From contig NC_087166.1 of NCBI RefSeq assembly GCF_035594125.1, forward strand, positions 19,617,266-19,681,265: DNA of 64,000 nucleotides. Reading direction: 5' to 3'. Every line of letters starts with the position of its first letter. Within the stretch, counting starts at the first letter, position 1. Below the pieces are notes generated by a model. The model did no database searches, was not told the DNA's origin, and worked only from the letters and a program-made list of their open reading frames with translations. This DNA comes from Scylla paramamosain (taxonomy: Eukaryota > Arthropoda > Malacostraca > Decapoda > Portunidae). The translations under genes were made by a program, and so were the position numbers. Positions 44,739 to 58,531 of this stretch are shown here, in pieces.

Positions 44739-46247
44739 ATGGCGACTCCTACACCAGCCTCGGAGTCCCCATCTGGGGAGGGGACCATAAATGTCCCCAG
44801 GTCGGACTGCCTTTCTGTCGACGACCCTAAGTGTCTTGACACCCCCCTCAACTTTTTCTTCATTAACTTCTGCAACATTCGCGGTCTAAGATCTAATTTT
44901 CAATCTGTAGGACACCACCTCTCCTCTTCTAAACCTCATCTTCTTTTCCTCATTGAAACTCAGGTGTCTGAGGCAACTGACAGTAGCCCCTCTTCTGTTC
45001 CCTCCCACTTTCTCTATCCTCATTTTCGATCCAAAGCTGGATGCTGCGTTTATGTGCGCAATGACTTAACCTGCTCTCGTGCCCACGCTCTTGAATCTTC
45101 CGAGTTTTTCACCATCTGGTTACGACTACAGAGTCATTCTCATACAAAATTTATCTGTGCTGTATACCTCTCTCCTAACTCCTCTGAATATAAGAAATTC
45201 TTTGACTACTTAACTTCCAAAGTGGAGCACATTCTGACCCTCTTCCCTTTTGCAGAGATCTCCATTCTTGGAGACTTCAATGTTCACCACCAGCTTTGGC
45301 TTTCCTATCCCTTCACTGACCATCCTGGTGAACTAGCCTACAACTTTGCTATCCTCCATGACCTAGAGCAATTAGTGCAACACCCTACTCGTATTCCTGA
45401 CCGTCTTGCAGATATGCCCAACATTCTTGACCTTTTCCTGACCTCTAATGCTTCTGCTTATGCTGTCACTCTTTTTTCTCCGTTGGGCTCCTCCGATCAC
45501 AATCTCATATCTTTATCTTGTCCTATCACTCCAATCCCCCCTCAGGATCCCCCTAAGCGAAGGTGCCTCTGGCGTTTTGCCTCTGCTAGTTGGGGGGACC
45601 TGAGGAGGTATTTTGCTGATTTTCCTTGGAATGACTACTGCTTCCGTGTCAGAGACCCGTCTTTGTGTGCTGAGCGCATAACAAAGATGATAGTGTCTGG
45701 CATGGAGGCGTACATTCCTCACTCTTTTTCTTGTCCTAAACCTTCTAAACCTTGGTTTAACACAGCTTGTTCTCGTGCTATACATGATAGAGAGGTGGCC
45801 CACAAAAGGTACTTAAGCTTTCCATCACCACAATCTCATGCACTTTATATTTCTGCCCAGAACCATGCCAAGTCTGTTCTCCAACTAGCCAAAAACTCCT
45901 TCATTAACAGAAAATGTCAAAACCTTTCAAGATCTTACTCCCCTCGTGATTTCTGGCATCTAGCCAAAAATATCTCCAATAACTTTGCTTCTTCTTCTTT
46001 TCCTCCTCTACCTCAACCAGATGGCACCACTGCTATCACATTTATTTCTAAAGCAGAACCCTTCGCTCAAACCCTTGCTAAAAACTCAACCTTGGACGAT
46101 TCTGGGCTTGTTCCTCCATCTCCTCCACCCTCTGACTACTTCATGCCACCTATTAAAATTCTTCGCAATGATGTTTTCCATGCCCTCGGTGGCCTAAACC
46201 CTCGGAAGGCTTATGGACCTGATGGGGTCCCTCCTATTGTTCTCTGA
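44739..46247 (+). CDS. LINE endonuclease and RT N-terminal region (J10 ORF, first part)
   Basis: 502 codons from the conserved [15 protein letters not shown] start to a TGA that interrupts the RT in block PDGVPPIVL. The APE endonuclease spans about residues 40-265: [17 protein letters not shown] (Glu), [12 protein letters not shown] (Asp/Asn) and [11 protein letters not shown] (His). A linker with [17 protein letters not shown] and [19 protein letters not shown] then leads to RT block 0/1 ([10 protein letters not shown]). The enzyme would nick target DNA and start target-primed reverse transcription. The first 40 residues are Ser/Pro-rich. The start is supported by four other copies sharing the same ATG context. 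Confidence 0.88.
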   Translation: MATPTPASESPSGEGTINVPRSDCLSVDDPKCLDTPLNFFFINFCNIRGLRSNFQSVGHHLSSSKPHLLFLIETQVSEATDSSPSSVPSHFLYPHFRSKAGCCVYVRNDLTCSRAHALESSEFFTIWLRLQSHSHTKFICAVYLSPNSSEYKKFFDYLTSKVEHILTLFPFAEISILGDFNVHHQLWLSYPFTDHPGELAYNFAILHDLEQLVQHPTRIPDRLADMPNILDLFLTSNASAYAVTLFSPLGSSDHNLISLSCPITPIPPQDPPKRRCLWRFASASWGDLRRYFADFPWNDYCFRVRDPSLCAERITKMIVSGMEAYIPHSFSCPKPSKPWFNTACSRAIHDREVAHKRYLSFPSPQSHALYISAQNHAKSVLQLAKNSFINRKCQNLSRSYSPRDFWHLAKNISNNFASSSFPPLPQPDGTTAITFISKAEPFAQTLAKNSTLDDSGLVPPSPPPSDYFMPPIKILRNDVFHALGGLNPRKAYGPDGVPPIVL

Positions 46248-47698
46248 AACTGTGCCTCCGTGCTTGCACCTTGCCTAGTCAAACTCTTTCAGCTCTGTCT
46301 GTCAACATCTACCTTTCCTTCTTGCTGGAAGTTTGCCTACATTCAACCTGTTCCTAAAAAGGGTGACCGCTCTAATCCCTCAAACTACCGTCCTATTGCT
46401 TTAATTTCCTGCTTATCTAAAGTTTTTTAATCTATCCTCAACAGGAAGATTCTTAAACATCTATCACTTCACAACCTTCTATCTGATCGCCAGTATGGGT
46501 TCCGTCAAGGCCGCTCTACTGGTGATCTTCTGGCTTTCCTTACTGAGTCTTGGTCATCCTCTTTTAGAGATTTTGGTGAAACTTTTGCTGTTGCCTTGGA
46601 CATATCAACAGCCTTTGATAGAGTCTGGCACAAAGCTTTGATTTCCAAACTACCCTCCTACGGTTTCTATCCTTCTCTCTGTAACTTCATCTCAAGTTTC
46701 CTTTCTGACCGTTCTATTGCTGCTGTGGTAGACGGTCACTGTTCTTCTCCTAAATCTATTAACAGTGGTGTTCCTCAGGGTTCTGTCCTGTCACCCACTC
46801 TCTTCTTATTATTCATTAATGATCTTCTAAACCAAACTTCTTGTCCTATCCACTCCTACGCTGATGATACCATCCTGCACTTTTCCACGTCTTTTCATAG
46901 ACGTCCAACCCTTCAGGAGGTAAACATATCACGCAGGGAAGCCACAGAACGCCTGACTTGTGATCTTTCTAAAATTTCTGATTGGTGCAGAGCAAACTTG
47001 GTATTGTTCAATGCCTCAAAACTCAATTCCTCCATCTATCAACTCGACACAACCTTCCAGACAACTATCCCCTCTTTTTCAATGACACTCAACTGTCCCC
47101 CTCTTCTACACTGAACATCCTCGGTCTGTCCTTTACTTATAATCTGAACTGGAAACTTCACATCTCATCTCTAGCTAAAACAGTTTCTATGAAGTTAGGT
47201 GTTCTGAGACGTCTCCGCCAGTTTTTCTCACCCCCCCAGCTGCTAACTCTGTACAAGGGCCTTATCCGTCCATATATGGAGTATGCTTCAAATGTCTGGG
47301 GGGGTTCCACTCATACTGCTCTTCTAGATAGGGTGGAATCAAAAGCTTTTCGTCTCATCAACTCCTCTCCTCTAACTGACTGTCTTCAGCCTCTCTCTCA
47401 CCGCCGCAATGTTGCATATCTAGCTGTCTTCTACCGCTATTTTCATGCTAACTGCTCTTCTGATCTTGCTAACTGCATGCCTCCTCTCCTTCCACGGCCT
47501 CGCTGCACAAGACTTTCTTCTTTCTCTCACCCCTATTCTGTCCACCTCTCTAACGCAAGAGTTAACCAGTATTCTCAATCATTCATCCCGTTCTCTGGTA
47601 AACTCTGGAACTCCCTGCCTGCTTCTGTTTTTCCACCTTCCTATGACTTGAATTCCTTCAAGAGGGAGGTTTCAAGACACTTATCCACCAGTTTTTGA
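46248..47698 (+). pseudogene. LINE reverse transcriptase and C-terminal domain (J10 ORF, remainder)
   Basis: Continues the frame after the TGA: PKKGDRSNPSNYRPIALIS, a second stop (TAA near 46428), RQYGFRQGRSTGDLLAF, FAVALDISTAFDRVWHKAL (first catalytic Asp), NSGVPQGSVLSPTLFLLFIN, and SYADDTILHF (YADD active site near 46860). A frameshift near 47020 moves the frame to 46982-47698, which encodes [35 protein letters not shown] and the conserved C-terminus LWNSLPASVFPPSYDLNSFK, ending at a stop before the 3' UTR. Catalytic residues remain, so the three lesions are few and may be recent. Confidence 0.9.
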
Positions 47699-47797
47699 CC
47701 ACTGCTTTGACCTTTCAACTGGCATTTCAGTGGGCCTTTTTTTTATTAGATTTTTGTTGCCCTTGGCCAGTATCCTTCCTACATAAAAAAAAAAAAA

Positions 47798-47940
47798 TCT
47801 CGAAAAGTAGATTTGCTAGTGAGCAGGCCACCTCCTACCGTGACTTAAAAGGAGCTCATGGTGATGGAGCAGTTCATTTATGTTTGCGAGAAAAAAGAGA
47901 AGAGGTTTAAAAGTCTGAAGGAGGCAGCCACGTGGCCTGT
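47798..47940 (+). pseudogene. Ty3/Gypsy Gag G1, continuation after LINE insertion
   Basis: Encodes RFASEQATSYRDLK and, one frame over, ELMVMEQFIYVC and FKSLKEAATW, the C-terminal helix bundle of a SCAN-like Gag (LI..EQF......EDA). It matches the order expected after 44510. Confidence 0.65.
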
Positions 47941-47964
47941 TCGGCAGGCACTATAGCAGTGGCT

Positions 47965-48624
47965 TCAGTAATAAATCGGGGTGGTGAACATTGAAGTCTC
48001 TAAGAATGGAGATCTCTTCAAAATGGAAGAGAGTCAAAATGTGCTCCACTTTGGAAGTTAGTTAGTCGAAAAATTTCTTATAGTCAGAGGAGTTAGGTGA
48101 GAGGCATACAACACCGATAAATTTGGATTGAGAGTGATTCTGTAGCCGTAGCCAGATGGTGGAAATCTCGGAAGATTCGAGAGCACAAGAGCAGGTTAGG
48201 TCGTTGCGCACATAAACACAGCATCCAACTTTGAATTGAAAATGAGGATAAAGGAAGTAGGAGAGAACAGAAAAGTTGCCTCTGACACCTGTGTTTAATT
48301 GAGGAAAAGATGAGGTTTAGTAGAAGATAGGTGGTGTTCTACAAATAGAAAATTAGATCTAAGACCACGAATTTTTATGAAGAAAAAGTTGAGGGGGGTG
48401 TCAAGACACTTAGGATCGATACAGGAAGAGCAGTCCGACCTGGGGACATTTGTGGTCCCCTCCCTAGATGGGGACTCCGAAGCTGTTGTAGGAGTCGCCA
48501 TGATGATTTTGAATTTTGCGTGAAGGGTGTGTGTGTAATTAGTTGCTTGCAGTGTTGTGTGAAGGAAGAGAGTTGTCTTTAAAGGACAGGCTCTCAGTGC
48601 CCTCTTGTGTTATGAGACACAAGT
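47965..48624 (-). mobile_element. jockey-like LINE copy J12 (5' UTR and endonuclease)
   Basis: Minus strand: 5' UTR 48624-48502, start codon near 48501 (MATPTTASESPSREGTTN), endonuclease to 47965, stopping at the GDFN block. Stops and small deletions. Confidence 0.85.
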
Positions 48625-49845
48625 GGGAGTCATTAGCAGGAGGCAGGTGCCTCCTGTCTCATCTAGACATTGTCCTCCACTAGGCTGTATAGAGCTAGTC
48701 TAGGGAAAGCTTATCCGAGGTAGCAGCACCTGTGAGGGAGATTGAACCTGCGTTGTAACAAATTGGCAACCTCATCAAGATCGCTGGAAGTTTCGTAGCC
48801 GCATCGGGGAAATATTAAAGTGTCCTATTTGTTTGTTCTTTGTGTTTAAGTACGCAGCCTGCACCATGGAAGGGAAGGCTGGTAGCAGGGGTGACTCCGG
48901 ACTCGAGTTACCTGCTTTTGCCAGGGGTGGCAGTGTATACTTAGCAGAGATCGGTGTCCGAACACAGAGCCCTGAAAACCGTATCCATGGAAATAAAAAA
49001 ACCTACCCACAGTGCTGGTGGATTTTTTCATACGGAAGGAACTTCAGAGAAGATAAAATTTATGTTGAAGATAAATTGACTGTAAGTGAAGGAAGCTAGA
49101 AAAGGTAAGAGATTAGAGGCAGAAAAGGAGAGGGAGTTGAGTAGACTTGATTTGGAAGATGAAGTTGATGCAAGGAGATTAAAAGCCGAGGAGGATAGGA
49201 AAACCAGGAAGCTTGAGGCCGAGAAGGAGGCCAAGAGGCTTGAGGACGAGGAGAAGGCGAAGCTGCTTGAGGCAGAAAAGGAGGTAAAGTTGCATAAGAG
49301 GGAGAGTTGAATTGGCGAATATTCCTATAGAGGTTAATTCACCTCATGGTCTGCGGGGAAGAGAAGTTGAGGAGGATACAGTAGAAAGTCAGATAATTAA
49401 TGAAAAGTTTTGAAGTTGATACCAGCGTTTGATGAAAAGGTGACAGAAAGGTTCAGGAGATTTGAGAAAAAAGGCAGCAGAACTAGATTGGCCTCAGAAA
49501 CGCTGGGTTGGCCTTGTTCCAAATATGTTGAAGGGCAAGGCACTAGACGGTTATGATAGGGTGACAGTGGAGGATTTAGAGGACTAAGAGGAGTTTAAGG
49601 ATGAAATTCTGAGAACCCGATGCTTATGGGTTAGAGTTCCGAGGAGGGAAGAAGAGGCCTGATAATTCTTATCTCGAGTGTACTTGCTATCTCGAGAAGA
49701 CTTACGAAAAAAAAAAAATAGCAGGTCACCTCCTATCGATACGTGAAGAAGGAAAACAAAAATAGTAATGGAACATTTTACTAATGTGGCCGAGAAGGAA
49801 CTTTTTTAAGTAGAAGTACCAGCCAAGAGCAACAAAATTTGTAGT
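48625..49845 (+). mobile_element. Ty3/Gypsy fragment G2 (LTR end, leader, gag)
   Basis: The partial LTR 48625-48760 ends GTTGTAACA. Two bases later TTGGCAACCTCATC is the likely primer-binding site. Gag begins at ATG 48866. The element stops at J11 without pol. The LTR end is the inverse of the 3' LTR start of G3 (TATTACAAC), which suggests one family. Confidence 0.7.
48866..49840 (+). pseudogene. Ty3/Gypsy Gag G2
   Basis: Starts MEGKAGSRGDSGLELPAFAR at 48866 and reads to 49099, then shifts frame to 49086-49310 with charged coiled-coil repeats (KLEAEKEAKRLEDEEKAKLL). After stops, LDWPQKRWVGLVPNMLKGKA (49490-49550) is the conserved capsid-like motif. Homology to G1 continues to about 49740 (YLEKTYEKK). 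No zinc knuckle or protease follows; the copy is cut by LINE J11. A Glu/Lys-rich coiled coil ahead of a SCAN-like capsid is the normal layout for this group of Gypsy elements. Confidence 0.72.
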
Positions 49846-52640
49846 AAAAAAAAAAAAAAAAATCCACTGAGATTCCGATCCCCGAACATAGTCAAAAGCG
49901 GTACATCATAAATTAAAAGATAAGAATCTTGAAACCTCTTATGAAAGGTTTCAAGTCATAGGAAAGAGGAAATTAAAAAGCAAGAAGGGAGTTCCAGAGT
50001 TTACCAGATAATGAAATGAATGATTGAGAATACTGGTTAACTCTTGCTTTAGAGAGGTGGACAAAATACGGATGAGAGGAAGAAGAAAGTCCTGTGTAGC
50101 GATGATGGGAGGATGGGAGGCATGCAGTTAGCAAGATCAGAAGAGCAGTTAGCATGAAAATAGCTGTAGAAGATGGCAAGAGATGCAACATTACAATGAT
50201 GAGAGAGAGGCAGAAGACAGTCAGTTTGAGAGTGGTTAATGGGACGAAAATTAATTAAACCCTGTCTAAAAGAGCGGTACGAGTGGAAATTCCCTCATCC
50301 CACATACATGTGAAGCAAATTCCATACATGGACAAATAAGACCCCTGTACAGAGTTAGCAGCTGGTGGGATAGAAAAAAATAAAAATTGAGACGACCCTG
50401 AATTTCATAGAGGCTGTTTTATCTAGAGATGATATGTAAAGTTTCCAGTTTAAATTATAAGTAAAGGACAGACCGAGGATGTGCATTGTAGAAAAGGGGT
50501 AGGGGTTAGTTGAAAGTCATTGAAAAAGAGAGGATAGTTATTTGGAAGGTTGTGTCGACTTGATGGAAAAATTGAGTTGCTGAAGTATTGAATAGTACTA
50601 ACTAAGTTTGCTCTGCCCCAATCAGAAATTTTAGAGAGGGCAGAAGTTAAGCGTTCTGTGGCGTCCCTGTAAGAAGTAATTAATTCCTGAAGGGTTGGAG
50701 GTCTACGAAAAGGAAAGTGCAGATTGGTATCATCAGCGTAGAAAGGCAAGAAGTTTGGTTTAGAAGATCATTGATGAATAACAGGAAGAGAATTGGTGAT
50801 AGGACAAAACCCTGAGGAACACCTCAGTTAATATATTTAGAAGAACAGTAAACCGTCTACCACAGAAGCAATAGAACTGTCAGAAAGGAAACTTGATATG
50901 GAGTTCGAGAGAAAAGGATAGAAACCATAGTTCGATACCTTGCAAGCCAAAGCTTTGTGTCACACTCTGTCAAAAGTTTTTGATGTGTCTAATGCAACAA
51001 CAAGCGTTTCACCAAAATCCGTAATAGAGAATAATCACGATTCATTAAGGAAAACTAGAGGATCACCAGTTAGACCAGCCTTGACGGAACCCACATTGGC
51101 CATCAGGTAGAAGGTTTTGAAGTGATAGATGTTTAAGAATCTTCCTGCCGAGGATGGATTAAAAAAAAAAAAAACTTTAGAGAGGCAGGAAATTAAAGCA
51201 ATAGAACGGTAGTTTGAGGGATTAGAACGGTCATCTTTTTATGAGGAACAGGCTGAATGTAGGCAAACGTCCAGCAAGAAAGAAAGGTAGATGTTGATAG
51301 ACAGAGTTGGAAGAGTTTGAACAGGCAAAGTGCTAGCACGGAGGCATAGTTTCGGAGAACAACAGGAGGAATCCCATCAGGTCTAGAAGCCTTCCGATGG
51401 TTAAGGCCAACGACGACATGGACAACATCATTGTGAAGGATCTTAATGGGTAGCATGAAGTTATCAGAAGGTGGATGAGTGGGTGGAACAGTCCCTAAAT
51501 CATCTAAGGTAGAGTTTTTAGCAAAGGTTTGAGCGCAAAGTTCAGCTTTAGAAGTATATGAGATGGCAGTAGTGCAATCATGTTGAAATAAAAGAGGGAA
51601 AGATGAAGAAGCAAAGTTAATGGAGATGTTTTTAGCTCCATAAGAAAAATCACGAGGGGAGTTAGATCTTAAAAGATTTTGATACTTTCTATTAATAAAG
51701 AAGTTTTGGCTAATTGGCATGATTTTGGACATGAAATTCACGTGATGGAAGGCTCAAGTAACTTTTGCGGGGCTACTTTTGTATCATGTGAAGTAGAGGA
51801 GCAGGCCATGTTAAACCAAGGTTTGGAAGAATTAGGCGGCGAGAAAGAGTGAGAAATGTACGCCTTCATGTCAGACACGCTCATCTTTGTTATGCGCTCA
51901 GGACACAGAGACATGTCTCTGACACAGAGGCAGTAGTTATTCCAAGAAAGATCAGAATAATACCTCCTCAGTTACCCAAAAATATCAAAGTCAAAACGAC
52001 AAAGGCACTTCCACTTTGGGGGATCCTGAAGAGAGATTGGATCGATAGGAGAAAATACAAATATAAGATTGTGATCCGAAGAGCCCAATGGAAAATATAG
52101 GGTGATAGCATAAGGGGAAGGATTAGAGGTTAGGAAAATATCAAGAATGTTGGGCTTACCTTCAAGACTATCAGGAATGCATGTAGAGGTTGAACCAGTT
52201 GCTCTAGGTCATGGAGGATAGTAAAGACTAGTTCAACAGGATGGTTAGTAAAGGGAGAGGAAAGCCAAAGCTGGTGGTAAACATTGAAGTCTCCAAGAAT
52301 GAATACCATCATTGAAGTCTCCAAGAATGGATATCTCCGCGAAAGGGGAGTATCAGAATGTGCTCTAACTTTGAAGTTAAGTAATAAAAAAAAAAAAATC
52401 CTAAAGTCACAGGTGTTAGGTGAGAGGCATACATCACAGATAAATTTTGTTTGAGAGTGACTCTGTAGTTGGAAGATTCAAGAGCGTGGGCACCAGAGCA
52501 AATTAAATAATTGTGCACATAGACACAACATTCAGCTTGAAAATGAGGATAGACAAAGTAGGAGGGAACAGAAAAGGAGGTACTGTCAGTTGCCTCAGAC
52601 ACCTGTCTGTCAGTGAGGAAAAGAAGATGAAGTGGTCAAT
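49846..52640 (-). mobile_element. jockey-like LINE copy J11 (endonuclease to 3' end)
   Basis: Minus strand, nearly complete except the 5' UTR and first about 100 codons. Endonuclease about 52640-52000, linker 51840-51600 (NRKYQNLLRSNSPRDF), RT 51600-50600, C-terminus to 49860. Heavily diverged, with many stops. A local direct duplication of about 35 bp (TGAAGTCTCCAAGAATG at about 52284 and 52315) lies in the GDFN region. Confidence 0.85.

Positions 52641-54589
<1,949 letters not shown>

Positions 54590-54674
<85 letters not shown>
54590..54674. repeat. (AT)n microsatellite
   Basis: About 85 bp, directly adjoining LINE fragment J13. Confidence 0.97.
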
Positions 54675-54675
<1 letters not shown>

Positions 54676-54955
54676 AAGTCTGCGAATGCTGCAGAAGTTA
54701 ATGAAAAAATAAGTTGAGTAGGGGTATCAAGACACTTAGGATCGATATCAGAAGAACATGGGGACGTTTCTGGTCGTCTCCCAAGATGGGAACTCCGAGA
54801 TTGATGCAGAAGTAGCAATATTTAATTTAGAAGTTTGAGTGAAGGGTTTTGCGTTTAATTAGGTGCATGTAATTTTGTATAAAGGAACAGAGTTCTCTTT
54901 AGAGGGCAGGGTGTGAGACTGTGAGACACAGGGAAACGTTCAGCGAGATCAGATC
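54675..54955 (-). mobile_element. jockey-like LINE copy J13 (5' end)
   Basis: Minus strand: J 5' UTR (54955-54825) and the start of the endonuclease ORF to 54675, again stopping at an (AT)n tract. Confidence 0.78.
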
Positions 54956-55032
54956 CTTCACTCATTTGTTCGTATTCTTCATCCTTCTTTCTTCATTCTT
55001 CTCTCTACATCGCCCTACATCGCTCTATACAG

Positions 55033-55137
<105 letters not shown>

Positions 55138-55260
55138 ACTTATTTATATCTACCTATATCTTATTTCATAAAAATTAACAAGTATTGAACAGTAAATCAA
55201 TAACCTTTAGATCTACATGTCAATTATAATTATTCAGTACTCTCATGCCACACTTGGCAG

Positions 55261-55404
55261 GAATGTTTCCAGCCTTTTAGTGTGGCTATGGGTCTCCAGA
55301 GTCACTCACCTCTTAAGAAGAATTTCGACAAAGTGGTGAATTGGGTTGTAGAGGCTGGCCTTGTGCAGTATTGGTTTGAGGAGACACTCATGTTCGCTAA
55401 AAAG
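55261..55404 (+). CDS. ionotropic receptor exon E: C-terminal S2 helices
   Basis: Acceptor cacttggcag, donor aag/gtaagc (near-perfect), 144 nt (48 codons), phase 0. It encodes ECFQPFSVAMGLQSHSPLKK, then NFDKVVNWVVEAGLVQYWFE and ETLMFAKK. The pattern S-P-L-x-x-x-F-(D/N)-x-x-(I/V)-x-x-(L/V)-x-E-x-G-L-(V/I)-x-x-W is the near-invariant end of the S2 lobe in IRs and iGluRs, just before TM4. It joins exon D without a gap relative to the family. Confidence 0.93.
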
Positions 55405-55554
55405 GTAAGCTTTGTTACTTGTTCGTTGCATGTATTTCCATAATTTAAGGTATGTAACATAATACATCATGTATACTGGATTATTCATATTATTAGAAGG
55501 AAAACATCTGTAGCAAATATTAATACATACATTATCTACATCCCCACATAAAAG

Positions 55555-55761
55555 ATAAGAAGGGAGACGCCCATTGACCATGAAGACTACTCAGAGACAC
55601 AGCAGACTCAACAAGATGGAGCTTCAGATAGCGGCCAGACAATGCCTCTGTCAGTAGAACATCTTCAGAGCGTGTTCATCGTGTTTCTCGTCGGCAACCT
55701 AATGGCCATAGTTGTCTTTATTATCGAGATATTTTATGGAAAAGTGCACGAGTTGGGATAG
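55555..55761 (+). CDS. ionotropic receptor exon F: TM4 and C-terminus
   Basis: Acceptor cccacataaaag, 207 nt ending in TAG at 55759-55761; 68 codons, phase 0. It encodes an acidic, Gln-rich linker (IRRRETPIDHEDYSETQQTQ), then MPLSVEHLQSVFIVFLVGNL and MAIVVFIIEIFYGKVHELG. The L-S-x-E-H-L-Q-x-x-F-x-(L/V)-x-x-x-G lead into a hydrophobic helix followed by E-I is the standard TM4 of IR proteins. The cytoplasmic tail is short (about 9 residues). The acceptor has a weak pyrimidine tract, but phase and homology fix it. AATAAA polyadenylation signals follow at 56062 and 56102. Confidence 0.92.
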   Translation: MRRETPIDHEDYSETQQTQQDGASDSGQTMPLSVEHLQSVFIVFLVGNLMAIVVFIIEIFYGKVHELG

Positions 55762-56289
55762 TTGTCGTAAGTTTCGTTCATTATTTGTTCAAAATACGAA
55801 GCGATCCATTGATGTAAATGTGATGTATCTTAGTATCAAGTTATATTAGCTGTTTGTCATGGCTGAATAATATGTATTTCTCTCGTTTTTAGTGGCTGTA
55901 TCCGTCCGACGGGGTATTTTCTCTGCTAATCATTTAATTTAATTTAATTAATGAATTGATTTATTATTTAATTTTATCTAATTAGTTTATTTTTGTTTGT
56001 CAATTTCCATGACATAATCATCATATTGCTATGTTATCCAATATATGGAAATGTTACTCCCAATAAATTACTCTGCTGCACCTTTTGTTTTCTTTGCGGA
56101 AAATAAATATTTTTTTTCTTTTGTTCATACTTAAATGAAGTTGGCCAAGGGCACATCCACAAAAAAAAAAAAAAAACTGAAAATTATGACTCCCAAACCA
56201 GGTTTGACAAGTAAAAAACATTGTTTTTTTTCTTTTTTTATGAACGTTAGATAGTAAGTACATTTGATACACACGTGCAGAAAGATAAA
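55762..56289 (+). other. receptor 3' UTR and polyadenylation region
   Basis: No coding sequence. AATAAA hexamers at 56062-56067 and 56102-56107 are the first good polyadenylation signals, giving a 3' UTR of about 320-370 nt. Which one is used cannot be told. Confidence 0.55.
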
Positions 56290-56599
56290 TTGAGACTATA
56301 TGAGCAAAATTTTAAAGAAAGGATGAGTAAAATCCCTTCATAAAACTAGAAATGCGAAAGCGGTCGTCCTTTCCGAGATAAATTCTGACGACCAGAACTA
56401 ATCTATAGATCAATAGAGTCAGGAACTGGGGCTGTCACCAGTTTTAAGACCAGGCTGCAAACGGACAAACTTTATGGGATAATTAATGAGGAAGTGGGCA
56501 GAATTGGAAAAACAATGCATCAAGAAAGCTGCAACTTAAAAAAAAAAAAAGGCTAGCTCACTATTTGCCCTCTTACCACAATTCTCAGGTCAATATCCC

Positions 56600-57860
56600 G
56601 ATTTTTTTTTTTTTTTTTTTCAGGGAGTTCGAATCCTCTGGTGAACATTTTGAGTTGCCTCGGGAGAATTGGACTTGGCTCCTAAAACCCAGCCTCACTG
56701 AGAAAGCTTTAACTATCTTGGGAGGTCTAGAAAATAATACTGATACTCAGTTAAGGAAGGTATTCTAGCGGCATATTCCATTACAACAGAGGGTTACAGA
56801 CAAAAATTCAGGAAGCTTAACTAACTTATTTGGAGTTCGCATCGGATAAGTACAGAGCGCTGCAAAAGTGGCTTAATTTTGTTTTAATCACCATACATGG
56901 CCAGCTAGTAAATTTGATCGCCTTAGAGGAATTTAAACGCAAGGTGTCTCATTCACTTGTAATGTACATCACCAGCAGAGACAAGACAGATTTACTTAAA
57001 GCTGCTGAAATTGCAAACGTGTTTTCACTGATTCACCGTCCAGGTCCCGTGGACCTTTATAATAGACTGAGTCTATTATAAAGTCCGGTGCAGGTGGTGG
57101 AAACAATGGCAAGTCGGTCGTTAGTAGTAACAAGTTCTCTCCAGTGTGTTCATTTTACAAAAAGTCTGGCCACCTCATAAGAGATTGCCCTAATCCCAAG
57201 TGCAAAGTAACAAAAGGTGTTTTTAGCAAACCATTTGCCTTATTTAACACCACGAAAACAGAACTCTCTAACAAGCTATTTAGTCCATTTATGTCAAAAG
57301 GATCAGTCCCCTTTGGTGACAACTTAAAATACTCAGTAAATATCAAAACGGATACTGCTGGAGGCCAGTTACTTGTACTAAAATCAGCAGTCCCTGGGAC
57401 TGAAAAATGTTACACGGGTGAAAAGGTGTATTTAAAGAATTTCCATTATTCATTTCCACTCCTGTTACCTAAAGCACACCTGGGGTCAGTAGTCATCAAT
57501 CCTTGCCCATACCTAATGCTGAGTTTTTACTGGCTAATGACTTGGCCCGTGGTGTACTCTTTCCACGCCTTGTTATTAAAGACTCAACACTCCCATATAA
57601 TCCTACTTGAGCTTGAGCAGGAACAACCTAATTTGTTTCATATTTGTGCAGTGACCCGAGCACAAGCCGCCCAGAACAATCCCGCTGGTGCTCAGTCATT
57701 GTCTAAACCTCCGAATCCTCCATCTCAAGTGAACCTAAATCAATTCTTCACTACTAAGGTTCTCTCAGTGGCCCAAAAAGAGGATGAATCATTAACCAAA
57801 TTTCACTCCCAAGTCATTCCTAAGGAACAGATCATTCACTACCCATCATTTTACTAACAG
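56600..57860 (+). pseudogene. Gypsy G3 Gag, zinc knuckle and protease
   Basis: Capsid-like motif FELPRENWTWLLKPSLTEKA near 56650-56710. SCAN-like C-terminal helices in broken frames (56830-57081). Then frame 57144-57857 with a zinc knuckle whose second Cys is lost (CSFYKKSGHLIRDC, Tyr for Cys), and a protease region with TDTAGGQLLVLKSAVPG, where DTG has become DTA. The VTRAQAAQNN segment near 57655, which in this group follows the protease, is present. Stops, a frameshift and the two altered key residues show the copy is dead. Confidence 0.75.
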
Positions 57861-58531
57861 GGCGACATTCTTATGAGACTATAAACCGCCTTAACTTAAT
57901 GACGATTCAGTATGGGCTGAGGTAATAGTCTTGCCAGGAGCCTTGAGAACACCCGTGATAGAGATCGCTCATGAAAGCGTTGCTGTACACTTAGATATAT
58001 TATCTGTGATATAATATTGAATTATTTTTACTGGCCAGCTCTACGGAAGGACGTAGCCTTATTGGTGAATTCATGTCATATGTGTTAAGTTTCCAGCAAA
58101 CCTAACCAAATCATCTCTCCTTACCCCCTATAACCTTTACAGGTTCCTTCAGAACCATTTCAGAAAATAATCATTGATGTTGTAGGGCCCTTAACATGAG
58201 CCAAGAAGGGTAACCAATACATCCTAATTGTACTTGACCCAACTAGTAGGTAACGTGAGGATTTCCCTATTAAGAACATCTGTGCTAAAAACTTTGTGTC
58301 TAATCTCACCCACATGTTTACCACCTATGTTACTCCCAAGGAAATACAGAGCGACCAGGGAACATATTTCATGAGTGATCTCTTCCGGGCTGTCTTAATT
58401 GAACTTGGTATTACGCAGACTCTAGCGACTGCTTGCCATCCGGAGTCTCAGGGTGCGCTAGAAAGGTATCATCATACCCTAAAATCAATGTTACGAAAGT
58501 TTTGTTACGAACAGGACCAGAAATGGGACGA

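Larger units (their letters stand above)
44511..47797 (+). mobile_element. jockey-like LINE copy J10, most complete copy
   Basis: A full-length 3.29-kb element from the 5' UTR (GACACCTGCCGAAACG, also the 5' end of J1) to an A-rich tail (47785-47797). Single ORF organisation with endonuclease, RT and C-terminal domain and no separate ORF1 seen. Broken only by two nonsense codons and one frameshift in the RT, which makes it the best reference for the family in this window. It lies inside Gypsy Gag G1. Confidence 0.93.
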
